DNA from: Pseudomonas fluorescens HK44
GTDB taxonomy: Bacteria; Pseudomonadota; Gammaproteobacteria; Pseudomonadales; Pseudomonadaceae
Reading direction: 5' to 3'
Length of the DNA: 64,000 nt
Assembly (NCBI RefSeq): GCF_000217955.3
Contig: NZ_AFOY02000015.1
Span: 1,054,001 to 1,118,000, forward strand
The notes below the pieces were generated by a model. That model searched no databases and was not told the DNA's origin. It saw only the letters and a list, made by a program, of their open reading frames with translations. Shown in pieces: positions 8,185 through 17,400 of this stretch. The translations under genes and the position numbers were made by a program. Numbering within the stretch: position 1 is the first letter of the stretch; each line of letters begins with the position of its first letter.

Positions 8185-9555
8185 TCATTCGGTACGGGCG
8201 GTTGCGGCTGCAATACGACCGAAGACCGCCGCCTTGCCCAGCGCCGAACCGGTCATATAGGCAGCGCCATGAAAACCACCGATTATCTCGCCAGCCGCCA
8301 GCAACCCCTCAATGGGCTCGCCAAATACGTCCTGGACGCGCATCTGCGTATCCACCACCACACCGCAGTAGGTACCAAATACCGCAGCCGTGGAGGGATA
8401 GGCGTAAAACGGCGCACGCTCAATCGGGCACAGCTCGCCGTGCTGGTGTACCAGATGACGGCGACCGAAAGCGGGCGCCTCACCATTGCGTACCGCCTGG
8501 TTATAAGCCGAGACCTCTGCCAGCAATACGTCCTCAGGGACTTCGATCAAACGCGCCAGTTGCTCCAGGCTCTGCGCTTGGACGAACAGGCCTTCCTCCA
8601 GACGGCGAGTGAAATCAAGTATGCGCACCTGGTTATCACCGCTGTCCATGATGCTCTGGTCGAGAATCTGGTAAGCCACGCCATAGGCCTGCTGCATTAC
8701 CGCATCGCCAAGTAGCTTGTAGGACTGCGATTCATCGACGAAACGATGGCCGTCCTGGTTGACCGCAATAGCGCCCTTATAGACGACAAGGCAGGCATGG
8801 TGATTGTTATCGTCGGTCGGATGCTTGCCGAATGTGCCTTTGATATAGGCCAGATCGCGCACGTCAGCACCCAACGCCCAGGCCATGCGCAAGCCATCCC
8901 CTTCGTTGCCCTCGCCACCGATGAACACCGCGTTGTCGTACTGGGGTGCGAAACGATGGATCAACGCCCGGTCCTGGACGAAGCCACCGCTGGTCAGCAG
9001 CACGGCCTTACGCGCACTGAAGGTGATGACCTCGCCAGCTTGCTCGGCAAGTACCCCTGTTACCCGGCCCGCCTCTGATCGGAGCAGACGACGGGCTCGG
9101 GTCCCCATAAAAACATCAACCTTGCCGGTGGCTCTGGCGGCCTGCTCCAGCAGACGCACCATGTCTGCCGGATCGACATTGTGCACGCGTGGCACCGACT
9201 GCCCGGAGGCGGCTTCGATCACCTCCGAGAACACTACGCCATGGGTGCGCAACCACTCGTAGGTAGCCAGTTGATTATCCGTATAGAGCCGGACCAGGTC
9301 CGCGTCGCACTCGCTTTTGCCAACCTCGATCAGGTCAGTGAACAACAGTTCGGATGAATCAGCGATGCCATACTTGCGTTGCAGATCGGTACCGGCAAAG
9401 GCCAGGCAGCCACCACTCATCGCCGAGGAACCGCCGGTCTGTGCAGTCTTCTCCAGCAGCACAACGTGTTGGCCCGTCTCTGCAGCGCTGAGCGCGGCGC
9501 AGAAACCCGCCAGGCCGCCACCGACCACCAGGAGATCACATTCAATCGTGTTCAT
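8185..9555 (-). CDS. FAD-dependent dehydrogenase, fumarate reductase-like (second)
   Basis: A 456-residue flavoprotein related to the gene product at 3847-5301. It has the FAD motif VVGGGLAGFCAAL at residues 10-22, GGSSAMSGG shortly after, a middle LLTSGGFV segment, and the closing GLLAAGEIIGG and ALGKAAVFGR region. It belongs to the fumarate reductase/3-ketosteroid desaturase superfamily, without heme or a signal peptide, and so is probably cytosolic. It lies between the racemase-like gene (three bases away) and the ETF genes. It probably removes two hydrogens from an organic acid; the substrate is unknown. Confidence 0.85.
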   Translation of the reverse strand: MNTIECDLLVVGGGLAGFCAALSAAETGQHVVLLEKTAQTGGSSAMSGGCLAFAGTDLQRKYGIADSSELLFTDLIEVGKSECDADLVRLYTDNQLATYEWLRTHGVVFSEVIEAASGQSVPRVHNVDPADMVRLLEQAARATGKVDVFMGTRARRLLRSEAGRVTGVLAEQAGEVITFSARKAVLLTSGGFVQDRALIHRFAPQYDNAVFIGGEGNEGDGLRMAWALGADVRDLAYIKGTFGKHPTDDNNHHACLVVYKGAIAVNQDGHRFVDESQSYKLLGDAVMQQAYGVAYQILDQSIMDSGDNQVRILDFTRRLEEGLFVQAQSLEQLARLIEVPEDVLLAEVSAYNQAVRNGEAPAFGRRHLVHQHGELCPIERAPFYAYPSTAAVFGTYCGVVVDTQMRVQDVFGEPIEGLLAAGEIIGGFHGAAYMTGSALGKAAVFGRIAAATARTE

Positions 9556-9558
9556 GGC

Positions 9559-10377
9559 TTAAATTCCTTGTTCCAGAAAGCGATCGAGGCCGTAAAAAGC
9601 GAAAATCTCTTCAACCCTTTTCCGCTCAGGACGTGCCGAGAAGTAGCCACGATTACAGGCTTGTATGCCGTTGGCGCGGCGCAGATCGACCATTGCCTCC
9701 GCCTGTTTGACCCAGGCGCCAAGAGAATCAAGTACCGGAACGCCATCCACCTCGCTCACCCCATGGGTGGCAAGCAGGACATTGAGCGGTGCCTCGCCAG
9801 GGATGATCACCTCAGCGCCGTCTTCGATCAGGCGTCGGGCCGCTATACGGAAGCGTTCAATCAGTGCCGCCGGATCGCTGAAAGCAGCCAGCACATCCGC
9901 GAAGCGAAAGCCGACATGCCGAACGCCAGCCAAGCGCTGAGCCAGGCCGTGACGGGCTGCGTTCTCAGTGACCAATTCGGCCAGCTCATCAATGAATACC
10001 AACACGCCAAAACGGCGACCCAGCATGCAGGCAGTGAGCATTGCCGACTCGCCATAACCCACCACCGGGATCTGCAACAAACTGCGAATGTCGCGCAGCG
10101 CCGGCTCGGGAAGCGTGCTGAGGGCATAGGCATCAAAACCCTGCGCCTCGGCATTCAGCCCGGCGGCCACAAATTGAAGGCTATGCAGATACTGCAACGC
10201 AGCGTGCTTGATGTCGTCGCCGGGATAATTGCTGCGATAGGTTCCCGGCCGCATGCCATGCAGATGGATTTCGGTGTCGGCGCGTGCAACCTTGCGAAAA
10301 TGCGCGCGTAGAGCCTCGTCATAGGGGCCCAGATCGCTCAGCACAGTGAAGCTTTGATGCCAGATGCGAATAGTCAT
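9559..10377 (-). CDS. Asp/Glu/hydantoin racemase superfamily protein lacking the usual cysteines
   Basis: A 272-residue protein of the aspartate/glutamate/hydantoin racemase fold, sometimes annotated HupH-like. Recognisable parts are the opening TIRIWHQSF, VVGYGESAMLTA in the middle and the VIIPGEAPLN strand. Classical members use two cysteines; here the corresponding positions read LSTLPEPAL and PGEAPLN, so neither is present. It may be a decarboxylase, isomerase or lyase rather than a racemase. GAGG sits six bases before the ATG at 10377, which favours that start over the one at 10383. It is first in the four-gene set leading to etfA. Confidence 0.75.
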   Translation of the reverse strand: MTIRIWHQSFTVLSDLGPYDEALRAHFRKVARADTEIHLHGMRPGTYRSNYPGDDIKHAALQYLHSLQFVAAGLNAEAQGFDAYALSTLPEPALRDIRSLLQIPVVGYGESAMLTACMLGRRFGVLVFIDELAELVTENAARHGLAQRLAGVRHVGFRFADVLAAFSDPAALIERFRIAARRLIEDGAEVIIPGEAPLNVLLATHGVSEVDGVPVLDSLGAWVKQAEAMVDLRRANGIQACNRGYFSARPERKRVEEIFAFYGLDRFLEQGI

Positions 10378-10587
10378 ATCCATCCTCAAGAAGAGCCAGG
10401 CCGACGTCATCACTGTTGGGGCAGCACGCAAAAAAAGTGGGCTGCGTGACGGGACTTCGGCCGCTGGCGTGTCTGGTTCGAGAGGGATTATTTGCAGGAC
10501 ATCGTCGCAATGAGTAGGTCATGGGCCTGAAGGGGCTTTTCAACAAAGCCGCAAGATGGGCTGGCCCCTGCCCGGAGCATTGTCTCC

Positions 10588-10634
10588 AACCTGGCCGTTT
10601 AAAGTCGGCCGCCGTCCGCCAGAGCGGCCAGGTT
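10588..10634. repeat. Inverted repeat between two minus-strand units
   Basis: AACCTGGCCG (10588-10597) is the exact reverse complement of CGGCCAGGTT (10625-10634), around a 27-base GC-rich loop. It lies in the 296-base gap between the racemase-like gene and the MocR gene. It has no T-run, so it could be the end of the MocR transcript, an operator or a small relic. Nothing else was recognised in this gap. Confidence 0.5.
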
Positions 10635-10673
10635 TCTGTTTAACGAGTCACTAAAAGAAACCTCTCCTGCTCT

Positions 10674-12008
10674 TCAAAAGGAGTGCAACTCGACTACTCG
10701 CCTGACCGTTTCCAGCGCTTCTTCAAGTGCCTCCAGCGGTACAGAACCAAGAGCCAGGCGGATTGCATGCGGAACATTGGCAGACGTCGCAAAAGGTTCG
10801 GCAGTCGAGACTGAAACCTGCTGACGCATCAGCGCCATCGCGACCTGGTCTGCTCGCACCTCCTCGCCTAGCGCAAGCCAAATAAAATACGAGGACGGAT
10901 GCCCGATGGTCGGGAGTCCGCACAGCACATTCCTGGCGATCAACTGACGACGTGTTGCATCCTGCCGCTTTTCCACCTCCAGTCTGCCAACCGTTCCATC
11001 ATCAAGCCAACCACAGGCAATCGATGTCATCACCCCTGGGGTGTTCCAGGTCGTGGCGCGGATGGTTCTCTCGATTGCCGGGACCCAGTGGGTTGGAGCG
11101 CAGACAAACCCTACACGTAGTCCCGTGGCCACGCTTTTGGACAGGCCTGACACGTACACGGTGATCTCCGGTGCAAGCGTTACCAGCGGCGCTGGTGAAT
11201 TCTCTGCCAGAAAGGCATAGGCGGCGTCCTCAATGATCAGGAGATTGTGCTCACGGGCGATCCTGACCAGGCGTTGCCTCCAATCCAGGCTGGCTACCCA
11301 CCCCATCGGATTGTGCAGCGTCGGCATGGTGTAGACGGCTCGCACACGCCTGCTTTTACACAGTCTCTCCAGAGCATCCAGGTCAGGTTCATGCCCCGCG
11401 GCAGGAATCGGGGCAAGTTCGATTCGGTGGGTTTGCGCAAGGACTTTGAATCCCGGATAGGTTAATGCGTCCGTCGCGACGACATCACCGGGTTGAAGCA
11501 GCCCCATGACCGTAACTGCCAGCCCGTGCTGGGCTCCGCTCACGATCAGCACGTGCTCATCACTCACTTCAAGCCCCCGACTTTGCAGATGTCGAGCCAC
11601 CGAAGCTCGCTCATGCTGGCGCCCGCCATGGGGCTGATACCTGAGCAGCGCCTCCAGATCGCCAGCAGACGCCAGTTGGCGTAAAGCGGTTCGCAGCAAG
11701 TCTGCCTGCCCCGGCAATGAGGGATAGTTGAAGTTGAGGTCCAGGAACCCTGAGGCGACGGCATGTTGATCAATACCCAGCCCCGGGGGGAGCGAAGTCT
11801 CTCGAACAAACGTCCCTCTTCCGGCCTCCCCGCTGACTAACCCCATGACTTCAAGCTCTGCATACACACGTGTTGCAGTGACTAGCGCAATCCCCTCCCG
11901 GGCCGCAAGTTCCCGGTGTGTTGGTAGCCGCGTACCCGGGGGCAAGTGCCCTCCACGGATATTGGCAGCGAACGCATCGACGACCTGTTTGTACCTGGCG
12001 CGTGCCAT
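10674..12008 (-). CDS. MocR-type regulator (GntR helix-turn-helix plus aminotransferase domain)
   Basis: A 444-residue fusion of a GntR winged helix and a class I aminotransferase-like domain. Residues 1-70 contain LPTHRELAAREGIALVTA; the PLP domain runs from about 95 to the end. The PLP lysine is visible in SGLSKSVATGLRVGF and the Asp that holds the pyridine nitrogen in LLIIEDAAYAF. Such proteins sense PLP, an amino acid or an imine and usually act on a divergent gene. The divergent neighbour is the DJ-1/PfpI gene at 12198, the most likely target along with itself. The 189-base gap is AT-rich near 12015-12040. Confidence 0.88.
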   Translation of the reverse strand: MARARYKQVVDAFAANIRGGHLPPGTRLPTHRELAAREGIALVTATRVYAELEVMGLVSGEAGRGTFVRETSLPPGLGIDQHAVASGFLDLNFNYPSLPGQADLLRTALRQLASAGDLEALLRYQPHGGRQHERASVARHLQSRGLEVSDEHVLIVSGAQHGLAVTVMGLLQPGDVVATDALTYPGFKVLAQTHRIELAPIPAAGHEPDLDALERLCKSRRVRAVYTMPTLHNPMGWVASLDWRQRLVRIAREHNLLIIEDAAYAFLAENSPAPLVTLAPEITVYVSGLSKSVATGLRVGFVCAPTHWVPAIERTIRATTWNTPGVMTSIACGWLDDGTVGRLEVEKRQDATRRQLIARNVLCGLPTIGHPSSYFIWLALGEEVRADQVAMALMRQQVSVSTAEPFATSANVPHAIRLALGSVPLEALEEALETVRRVVELHSF

Positions 12009-12197
12009 GGAATGTATCCATTACAATAATTTGATTGTGCTGATCTTCGCCCATAGCATGGGTTCACACAACCGACCTGGACGGCTGGTAGCTCGCAGTT
12101 TCAGTCATCCATCTATCAGCTACGCATCACCCTTGGCGGTAAGTTCCTGCCCTGAAAGCCCTATTGATTCGCCCCACTTGCATAGGATGAAGACAGC

Positions 12198-12815
12198 ATG
12201 CACATCGCAATCCTGACCTTTGAAGGCTACAACGAACTCGACTCCCTGATCGCACTGGGCATTTTGAATCGAATCAAGAAGCCCGACTGGCGTGTATCGA
12301 TTGCCAGCCCAACTGCCAGGGTTCGCTCCATGAACGGGGTCGTCATCGAATCCCACGTTTCGCTCCGAGAAGCGAGCGAGGCAGACGCCGTCATCATTGG
12401 CAGTGGCATGCAGACCCGAGAAGTGGTCGCTGACCCCGCGCTCATGGCACAGCTGCAGCTTGATCCTTCCAGGCAGCTACTGGGTGCTCAGTGCTCCGGA
12501 ACCTTGATTCTGGCAAAACTCGGGGTGCTCAAAGACGTGCCAGCCTGCACCGATCTGACGACGAAGCCCTGGGTTCAGGAAACCGGGGTCGACGTTCTCA
12601 ACCAGGCTTTTTTTGCCAACGGCAATGTGGCCACCGCGGGGGGCTGCCTGGCTTCCCAATACCTGGCCGCCTGGATTATCGCTCGCCTGGAAGGTATTGA
12701 AGCCGCGGAGAGCGCCCTGCACTACGTCGCGCCTGTCGGCGAGAAGGAAGACTACGTGACCCGCGCCATGCGCAATATCACCGCGTATTTGCCTCGCGAA
12801 AAAATCGCTGTTTAA
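12198..12815 (+). CDS. DJ-1/PfpI family protein
   Basis: A 205-residue cytosolic protein with the DJ-1/PfpI fold. The first strand reads HIAILTFEGYNELDS, giving the conserved Glu region, and the nucleophile-elbow cysteine is in LLGAQCSGT. Members act as glyoxalases, amidases, isonitrile hydratases or redox sensors, and the sequence does not decide between these. It is divergently arranged with the MocR regulator, a pairing that suggests its expression follows MocR. A perfect hairpin 37 bases after the stop probably ends the transcript. Confidence 0.8.
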   Translation: MHIAILTFEGYNELDSLIALGILNRIKKPDWRVSIASPTARVRSMNGVVIESHVSLREASEADAVIIGSGMQTREVVADPALMAQLQLDPSRQLLGAQCSGTLILAKLGVLKDVPACTDLTTKPWVQETGVDVLNQAFFANGNVATAGGCLASQYLAAWIIARLEGIEAAESALHYVAPVGEKEDYVTRAMRNITAYLPREKIAV

Positions 12816-12851
12816 TCCAGACTTGTCGAGTTGAGAAGCTTGCGCCCTGTC

Positions 12852-12877
12852 GAAAGCACATCGCAGGATGTGCTTTC
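12852..12877 (+). terminator. Hairpin after the DJ-1/PfpI gene
   Basis: GAAAGCACATC (12852-12862) and GATGTGCTTTC (12867-12877) form a perfect 11-base stem around a GCAG loop. The following bases are CTGTTTGG, so the U-tract is poor. Its position and stability make it a likely terminator that insulates the efflux operon from the upstream gene. Confidence 0.6.
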
Positions 12878-12977
12878 CTGTTTGGAGGATAAAATTTCGT
12901 CTTCCCGGGGCGAAGCTTCGAATGACCTGAGACGGTTTCAAGGCTGTCCATTGCAGCTCCCGCAACAGTGAATTGTC

Positions 12978-13002
12978 ATCAGACATATTGATAGCCACCT
13001 AA
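12978..13002 (+). promoter_or_regulatory. Candidate MexT-type (nod-box-like) operator before mexE
   Basis: ATCA, five bases, ATTGAT, four bases, ACCTA resembles the MexT box as I remember it (ATCA-N5-GTCGAT-N4-ACYAT). Spacing is exact; the middle block matches four of six and the last block three of five positions. It is about 136 bases upstream of the mexE ATG. In P. aeruginosa the LysR activator MexT binds before mexE; no mexT gene is in this window. Confidence 0.4.
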
Positions 13003-13039
13003 TAAAAGCCCCATGCTAGAGGGCTTACTTCGCGCTTAT

Positions 13040-13054
13040 ATCATTCCGAATGAT
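13040..13054. promoter_or_regulatory. 15-base palindrome before mexE
   Basis: ATCATTC-C-GAATGAT is a perfect inverted repeat of seven bases around one base and fits the T-N11-A core of LysR operators. It lies 84 bases before the mexE ATG, close to where a promoter should be, and TTATAT overlaps its left edge. Either a second LysR site or the site of another repressor. Confidence 0.45.
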
Positions 13055-13137
13055 AGTTACCTTTGCCTCATTCGATTCGTTTGATACAGCCCCGCCGAGC
13101 ATCATCCGCCCATCTCAATACAGTGGCGGATGCATCC

Positions 13138-14391
13138 ATGGAACAGTCATTCAAACATTTGCGCTTCCCCTTGGCCGTGTTGGCCTTGCTGGTGATGAGC
13201 GCCTGCGGCAAGACCCCGGGCACCGCTGCCGCCATGCCTGCGGCCAAAGTCAGCGTGGCCAAGGTGCTGGAACAACCGGTCAACGAGTGGGACGATTTCA
13301 CCGGCCGCCTCGAAGCACCGGAAACCGTCGAGATTCGTCCTCGGGTGTCAGGCCAGATCGACGAAGTCACATTCACCGAAGGCGCCCTTGTGAAAAAGGG
13401 CGATTTGCTGTTCCAGATCGACCCCCGCCCGTTCCAGGCCGAGGTCCGCCGCCTTGAAGCCCTGGTTGCCCAAGGCCGAGCCAATGCTACGCGCAGCGAA
13501 AATGAAGCCCAACGCGGTGAACGCCTGCGCACCAGCAATGCGATTTCTGCAGAACTTGCCGACTCGCGCAGCAGCGCCGCCCAAGAAGCCCGAGCTGCTG
13601 TCGGCGCCCTCCAGGCGCAATTGGACCTGGCCAAACTGAACCTCAGTTTCACCCGCGTCACCGCACCGATCAGCGGCCGCGTCAGCCGTGCGGAAATCAC
13701 GGCCGGCAACCTGGTCACCGCGGATGTCACCGCGCTGACCAGCGTGGTTTCCACCGACAGGATTTACGCCTACTTCGACGCCGATGAGCGTGTGTACCTC
13801 AAGTACACCCAGCTCGCCCGCCAGGGCCAACGCGGTCAAACCACTCCGGTTTACCTTGGCCTGTCCAATGAAGAAGGCAACCCACACCTGGGCCAGATGA
13901 ACTTCGTCGACAACCAGGTCAACCCGAAAACCGGCACCATCCGTGGTCGCGCGGTGTTTGACAACAGCAAGGGCGAATACACCCCCGGCCTCTACGCCCG
14001 CCTGAAACTGGTGGGCAGCGGGACCTATTCCGCCGTGCTGATCAACGACGAAGCCGTCGGTACCGACCTGGGTAAAAAGTTCGTGCTGGTGATGGACGCC
14101 GACAACAAGTCGGCTTATCGCGCCGTCGAACTGGGACCGAAGATCGAAGGTTTGCGCATTGTGCGCAGCGGCCTGAACAAGGACGACACGATCATCGTCA
14201 AGGGTTTGCAACGGGTGCGCCCGGGTTCCCCGGTGACGCCTGAGGTGATTCCGATGGCCAGCCAGGAAACCCTCGCGGCCCTCGCTCAACAACGCCAAGC
14301 GCTTGAAGCCAGCAACCTGCCCCAAGTCGCACCTGCCAAGGTTGCGCCGGGTACGGCTGTGAAACTCGCCGCTGCGACTCCACGCGGTTAA
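13138..14391 (+). CDS. mexE: RND efflux periplasmic adaptor, MexE-like
   Basis: A 417-residue membrane-fusion protein that bridges the inner-membrane pump and the outer-membrane channel. The N-terminus is a lipoprotein signal with the lipobox LVMSAC, Cys near residue 23. The lipoyl/hairpin arrangement is visible (IDEVTFTEGALVKKGDLLF, then a long coiled-coil, then TAPISGRVSRAEITAGN). The start at 13138 is chosen over the longer frame because the signal peptide begins there with MEQSFKHLRF, as in P. aeruginosa MexE. First gene of a three-gene operon, 15 bases before mexF; expression is probably LysR (MexT) controlled. Confidence 0.93.
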   Translation: MEQSFKHLRFPLAVLALLVMSACGKTPGTAAAMPAAKVSVAKVLEQPVNEWDDFTGRLEAPETVEIRPRVSGQIDEVTFTEGALVKKGDLLFQIDPRPFQAEVRRLEALVAQGRANATRSENEAQRGERLRTSNAISAELADSRSSAAQEARAAVGALQAQLDLAKLNLSFTRVTAPISGRVSRAEITAGNLVTADVTALTSVVSTDRIYAYFDADERVYLKYTQLARQGQRGQTTPVYLGLSNEEGNPHLGQMNFVDNQVNPKTGTIRGRAVFDNSKGEYTPGLYARLKLVGSGTYSAVLINDEAVGTDLGKKFVLVMDADNKSAYRAVELGPKIEGLRIVRSGLNKDDTIIVKGLQRVRPGSPVTPEVIPMASQETLAALAQQRQALEASNLPQVAPAKVAPGTAVKLAAATPRG

Positions 14392-14406
14392 GGGACGACA
14401 ACTCCG

Positions 14407-17400
14407 ATGAATTTTTCCCAATTCTTCATTTCACGGCCGATCTTCGCCGCGGTGCTCTCGCTGCTGATCCTGATCGCCGGCAGCATCTCGCTGTTCCAGC
14501 TACCGATCAGCGAATACCCGGAAGTCGTGCCACCGACCGTGGTGGTCCGCGCCAACTTCCCGGGTGCCAACCCTAAAGTCATCGGTGAAACCGTGGCTGC
14601 TCCGCTGGAGCAAGCCATCACCGGCGTCGAGAACATGCTGTACATGTCCTCGCAGTCCACCGCTGACGGCAAGATCACCCTGACCATCACTTTTGCGCTG
14701 GGCACCGACCTGGACAATGCTCAGGTACAGGTGCAGAACCGTGTCACCCGCTCCGAGCCCAAGCTGCCCGCAGAAGTGACCCGGATCGGTATCACGGTGG
14801 ACAAGGCCTCGCCCGACCTGACCATGGTTGTGCACTTGACCTCGCCGGACAAACGCTACGACATGCTCTACCTGTCCAACTACGCCCTGCTCAACATCAA
14901 GGATGAGCTGGCGCGGTTGGGTGGCGTGGGTGACGTGCAACTGTTCGGTATGGGCGACTACTCGCTGCGGGTCTGGCTCGATCCGAACAAAACCGCTTCG
15001 CGCAACCTGACCGCGACCGATGTGGTCAACGCGATTCGTGAACAGAACCGCCAGGTTGCTGCCGGTGCCCTGGGTGCGCCGCCTGCGCCGAACGCCACCG
15101 CGTTCCAGCTCTCGGTCAACACCCAAGGTCGCCTGGTCTCCGAAGAAGAGTTCGAGAACATCATTATTCGCTCGGGCGAAAATGGTGAAATCACTCGCCT
15201 CAAGGACATTGCTCGCGTCGAGCTGGGCTCGAGTCAGTACGCCTTGCGCTCCCTGCTGAACAACCAACCGGCCGTGGCGATCCCGATCTTCCAGCGTCCG
15301 GGCTCCAACGCTATCGAGATCTCCAACGAAGTGCGCGCCAAAATGGCCGAGCTGAAGAAGAGCTTCCCCGAAGGCATGGACTTCAGCATCGTGTATGACC
15401 CGACGATTTTCGTTCGCGGTTCCATCGAAGCTGTGGTGCACACGCTGTTCGAAGCACTGATTCTGGTAGTGCTGGTGGTGATCCTGTTCCTGCAAACCTG
15501 GCGTGCCTCGATCATTCCGTTGGTGGCAGTGCCAGTATCGCTGATCGGTACGTTCGCCGTGATGCACCTGTTCGGTTTCTCGCTGAACGCGCTGTCATTG
15601 TTCGGATTGGTATTGGCCATCGGTATTGTGGTCGACGACGCGATTGTGGTGGTGGAAAACGTCGAACGGAACATCGGCCTCGGGCTGACACCGGTCGAAG
15701 CGACCAAGCGCGCCATGCGTGAAGTAACCGGACCGATCATCGCCACCGCGCTGGTGCTGTGTGCAGTGTTTATCCCGGCGGCCTTTATCTCCGGGTTGAC
15801 CGGGCAGTTCTACAAACAGTTCGCGTTGACCATTGCGATCTCCACGGTGATCTCGGCCTTCAACTCGCTGACCCTGTCGCCAGCGTTGGCGGCGGTATTG
15901 CTCAAAGGCCATGACGCGCCGAAGGACCGCTTCTCGAAAGTCCTCGACGGGATCTTCGGTGGCTGGCTGTTCCGTCCGTTCAACCGTTTCTTTGATCGTG
16001 CCAGCCATGGTTATGTCGGCACTGTGGCTCGTGTGATCCGCAGCAGCGGCATCGCCCTGCTGTTGTACGCCGGCCTGATGGCGCTGACGTTCCTCGGTTT
16101 CTCCAGCACGCCAACCGGTTTTGTACCCGGTCAGGACAAGCAATACCTGGTGGCCTTCGCCCAACTGCCGGACGCGGCGAGCCTGGACCGCACTGAAGAT
16201 GTGATCAAGCGCATGTCCGACCTGGCCCTGAAACAGCCCGGCGTGGAAAGCGCGGTGGCCTTCCCTGGCCTGTCGATCAACGGCTTCACCAACAGCCCTA
16301 ACGCCGGCATCGTGTTCGTTACCCTGAAACCGTTCGACCAACGCAAGGACCCAAGCCAGTCGGCCGGTGCCATTGCCGGTGCCTTGAATGGCCAGTACGC
16401 CGGGATTCAGGAAGCCTACATGGCGATCTTCCCGCCGCCGCCTGTACAGGGCCTGGGCACCATCGGTGGTTTCCGCCTGCAGATCGAAGACCGGGGCAAC
16501 CTGGGATATGACGAGCTGTACAAAGAAACCATGAACATCATCACCAAGAGCCGCAGCGTGCCGGAACTGGCCGGGCTGTTCACCAGCTACACCGTGAACG
16601 TGCCACAGGTCGATGCTGCCATCGACCGTGAAAAAGCCAAGACCCACGGCGTGGCCGTCAGCGACATCTTCGACACCCTGCAGATCTACCTGGGTTCGTT
16701 GTATGCCAACGACTTCAACCGCTTCGGTCGCACCTATCAGGTCAACGTTCAGGCCGAGCAGCAGTTCCGTCTCGAGCCGGATCAGATCGGCCAGCTGAAA
16801 GTGCGCAACAACAAAGGCGAGATGATCCCGCTGGCAACCTTCATCAAGGTCAGCGACACCTCGGGTCCGGACCGCGTGATGCACTACAACGGCTTTATCA
16901 CCGCTGAAATCAACGGTGCCGCGGCCCCAGGCTACAGCTCCGGCCAGGCGCAACAGGCCATCGAAAAACTGCTCAAGGACGAACTGCCTAACGGCATGAC
17001 CTACGAGTGGACCGACCTGACCTACCAGCAGATTCTGTCCGGCAACACCGCGTTGTTCGTGTTCCCGCTCTGCGTACTGCTGGCGTTCCTGGTACTGGCG
17101 GCGCAATACGAGAGCTGGAGCCTGCCACTGGCAGTGATCCTGATCGTACCGATGACCCTGCTGTCGGCAATTACCGGGGTGATTCTCTCCGGTGGCGACA
17201 ACAACATCTTCACCCAGATCGGCTTGATCGTTCTGGTGGGACTGGCCTGCAAGAACGCGATCCTGATCGTCGAGTTCGCCAAGGACAAGCAAGAGGAAGG
17301 CCTGGACCCGCTCAGCGCGGTACTGGAAGCCTGCCGTCTGCGTCTGCGGCCGATCCTGATGACCTCCTTCGCGTTCATCATGGGCGTGGTGCCTTTGGTG

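Noticed and set aside
10378..10673. Sigma-54 promoter for the racemase-etf gene set
   Set aside because: I searched for GC-N10-CC (minus-strand GG-N10-GC) and found no acceptable match in this gap.
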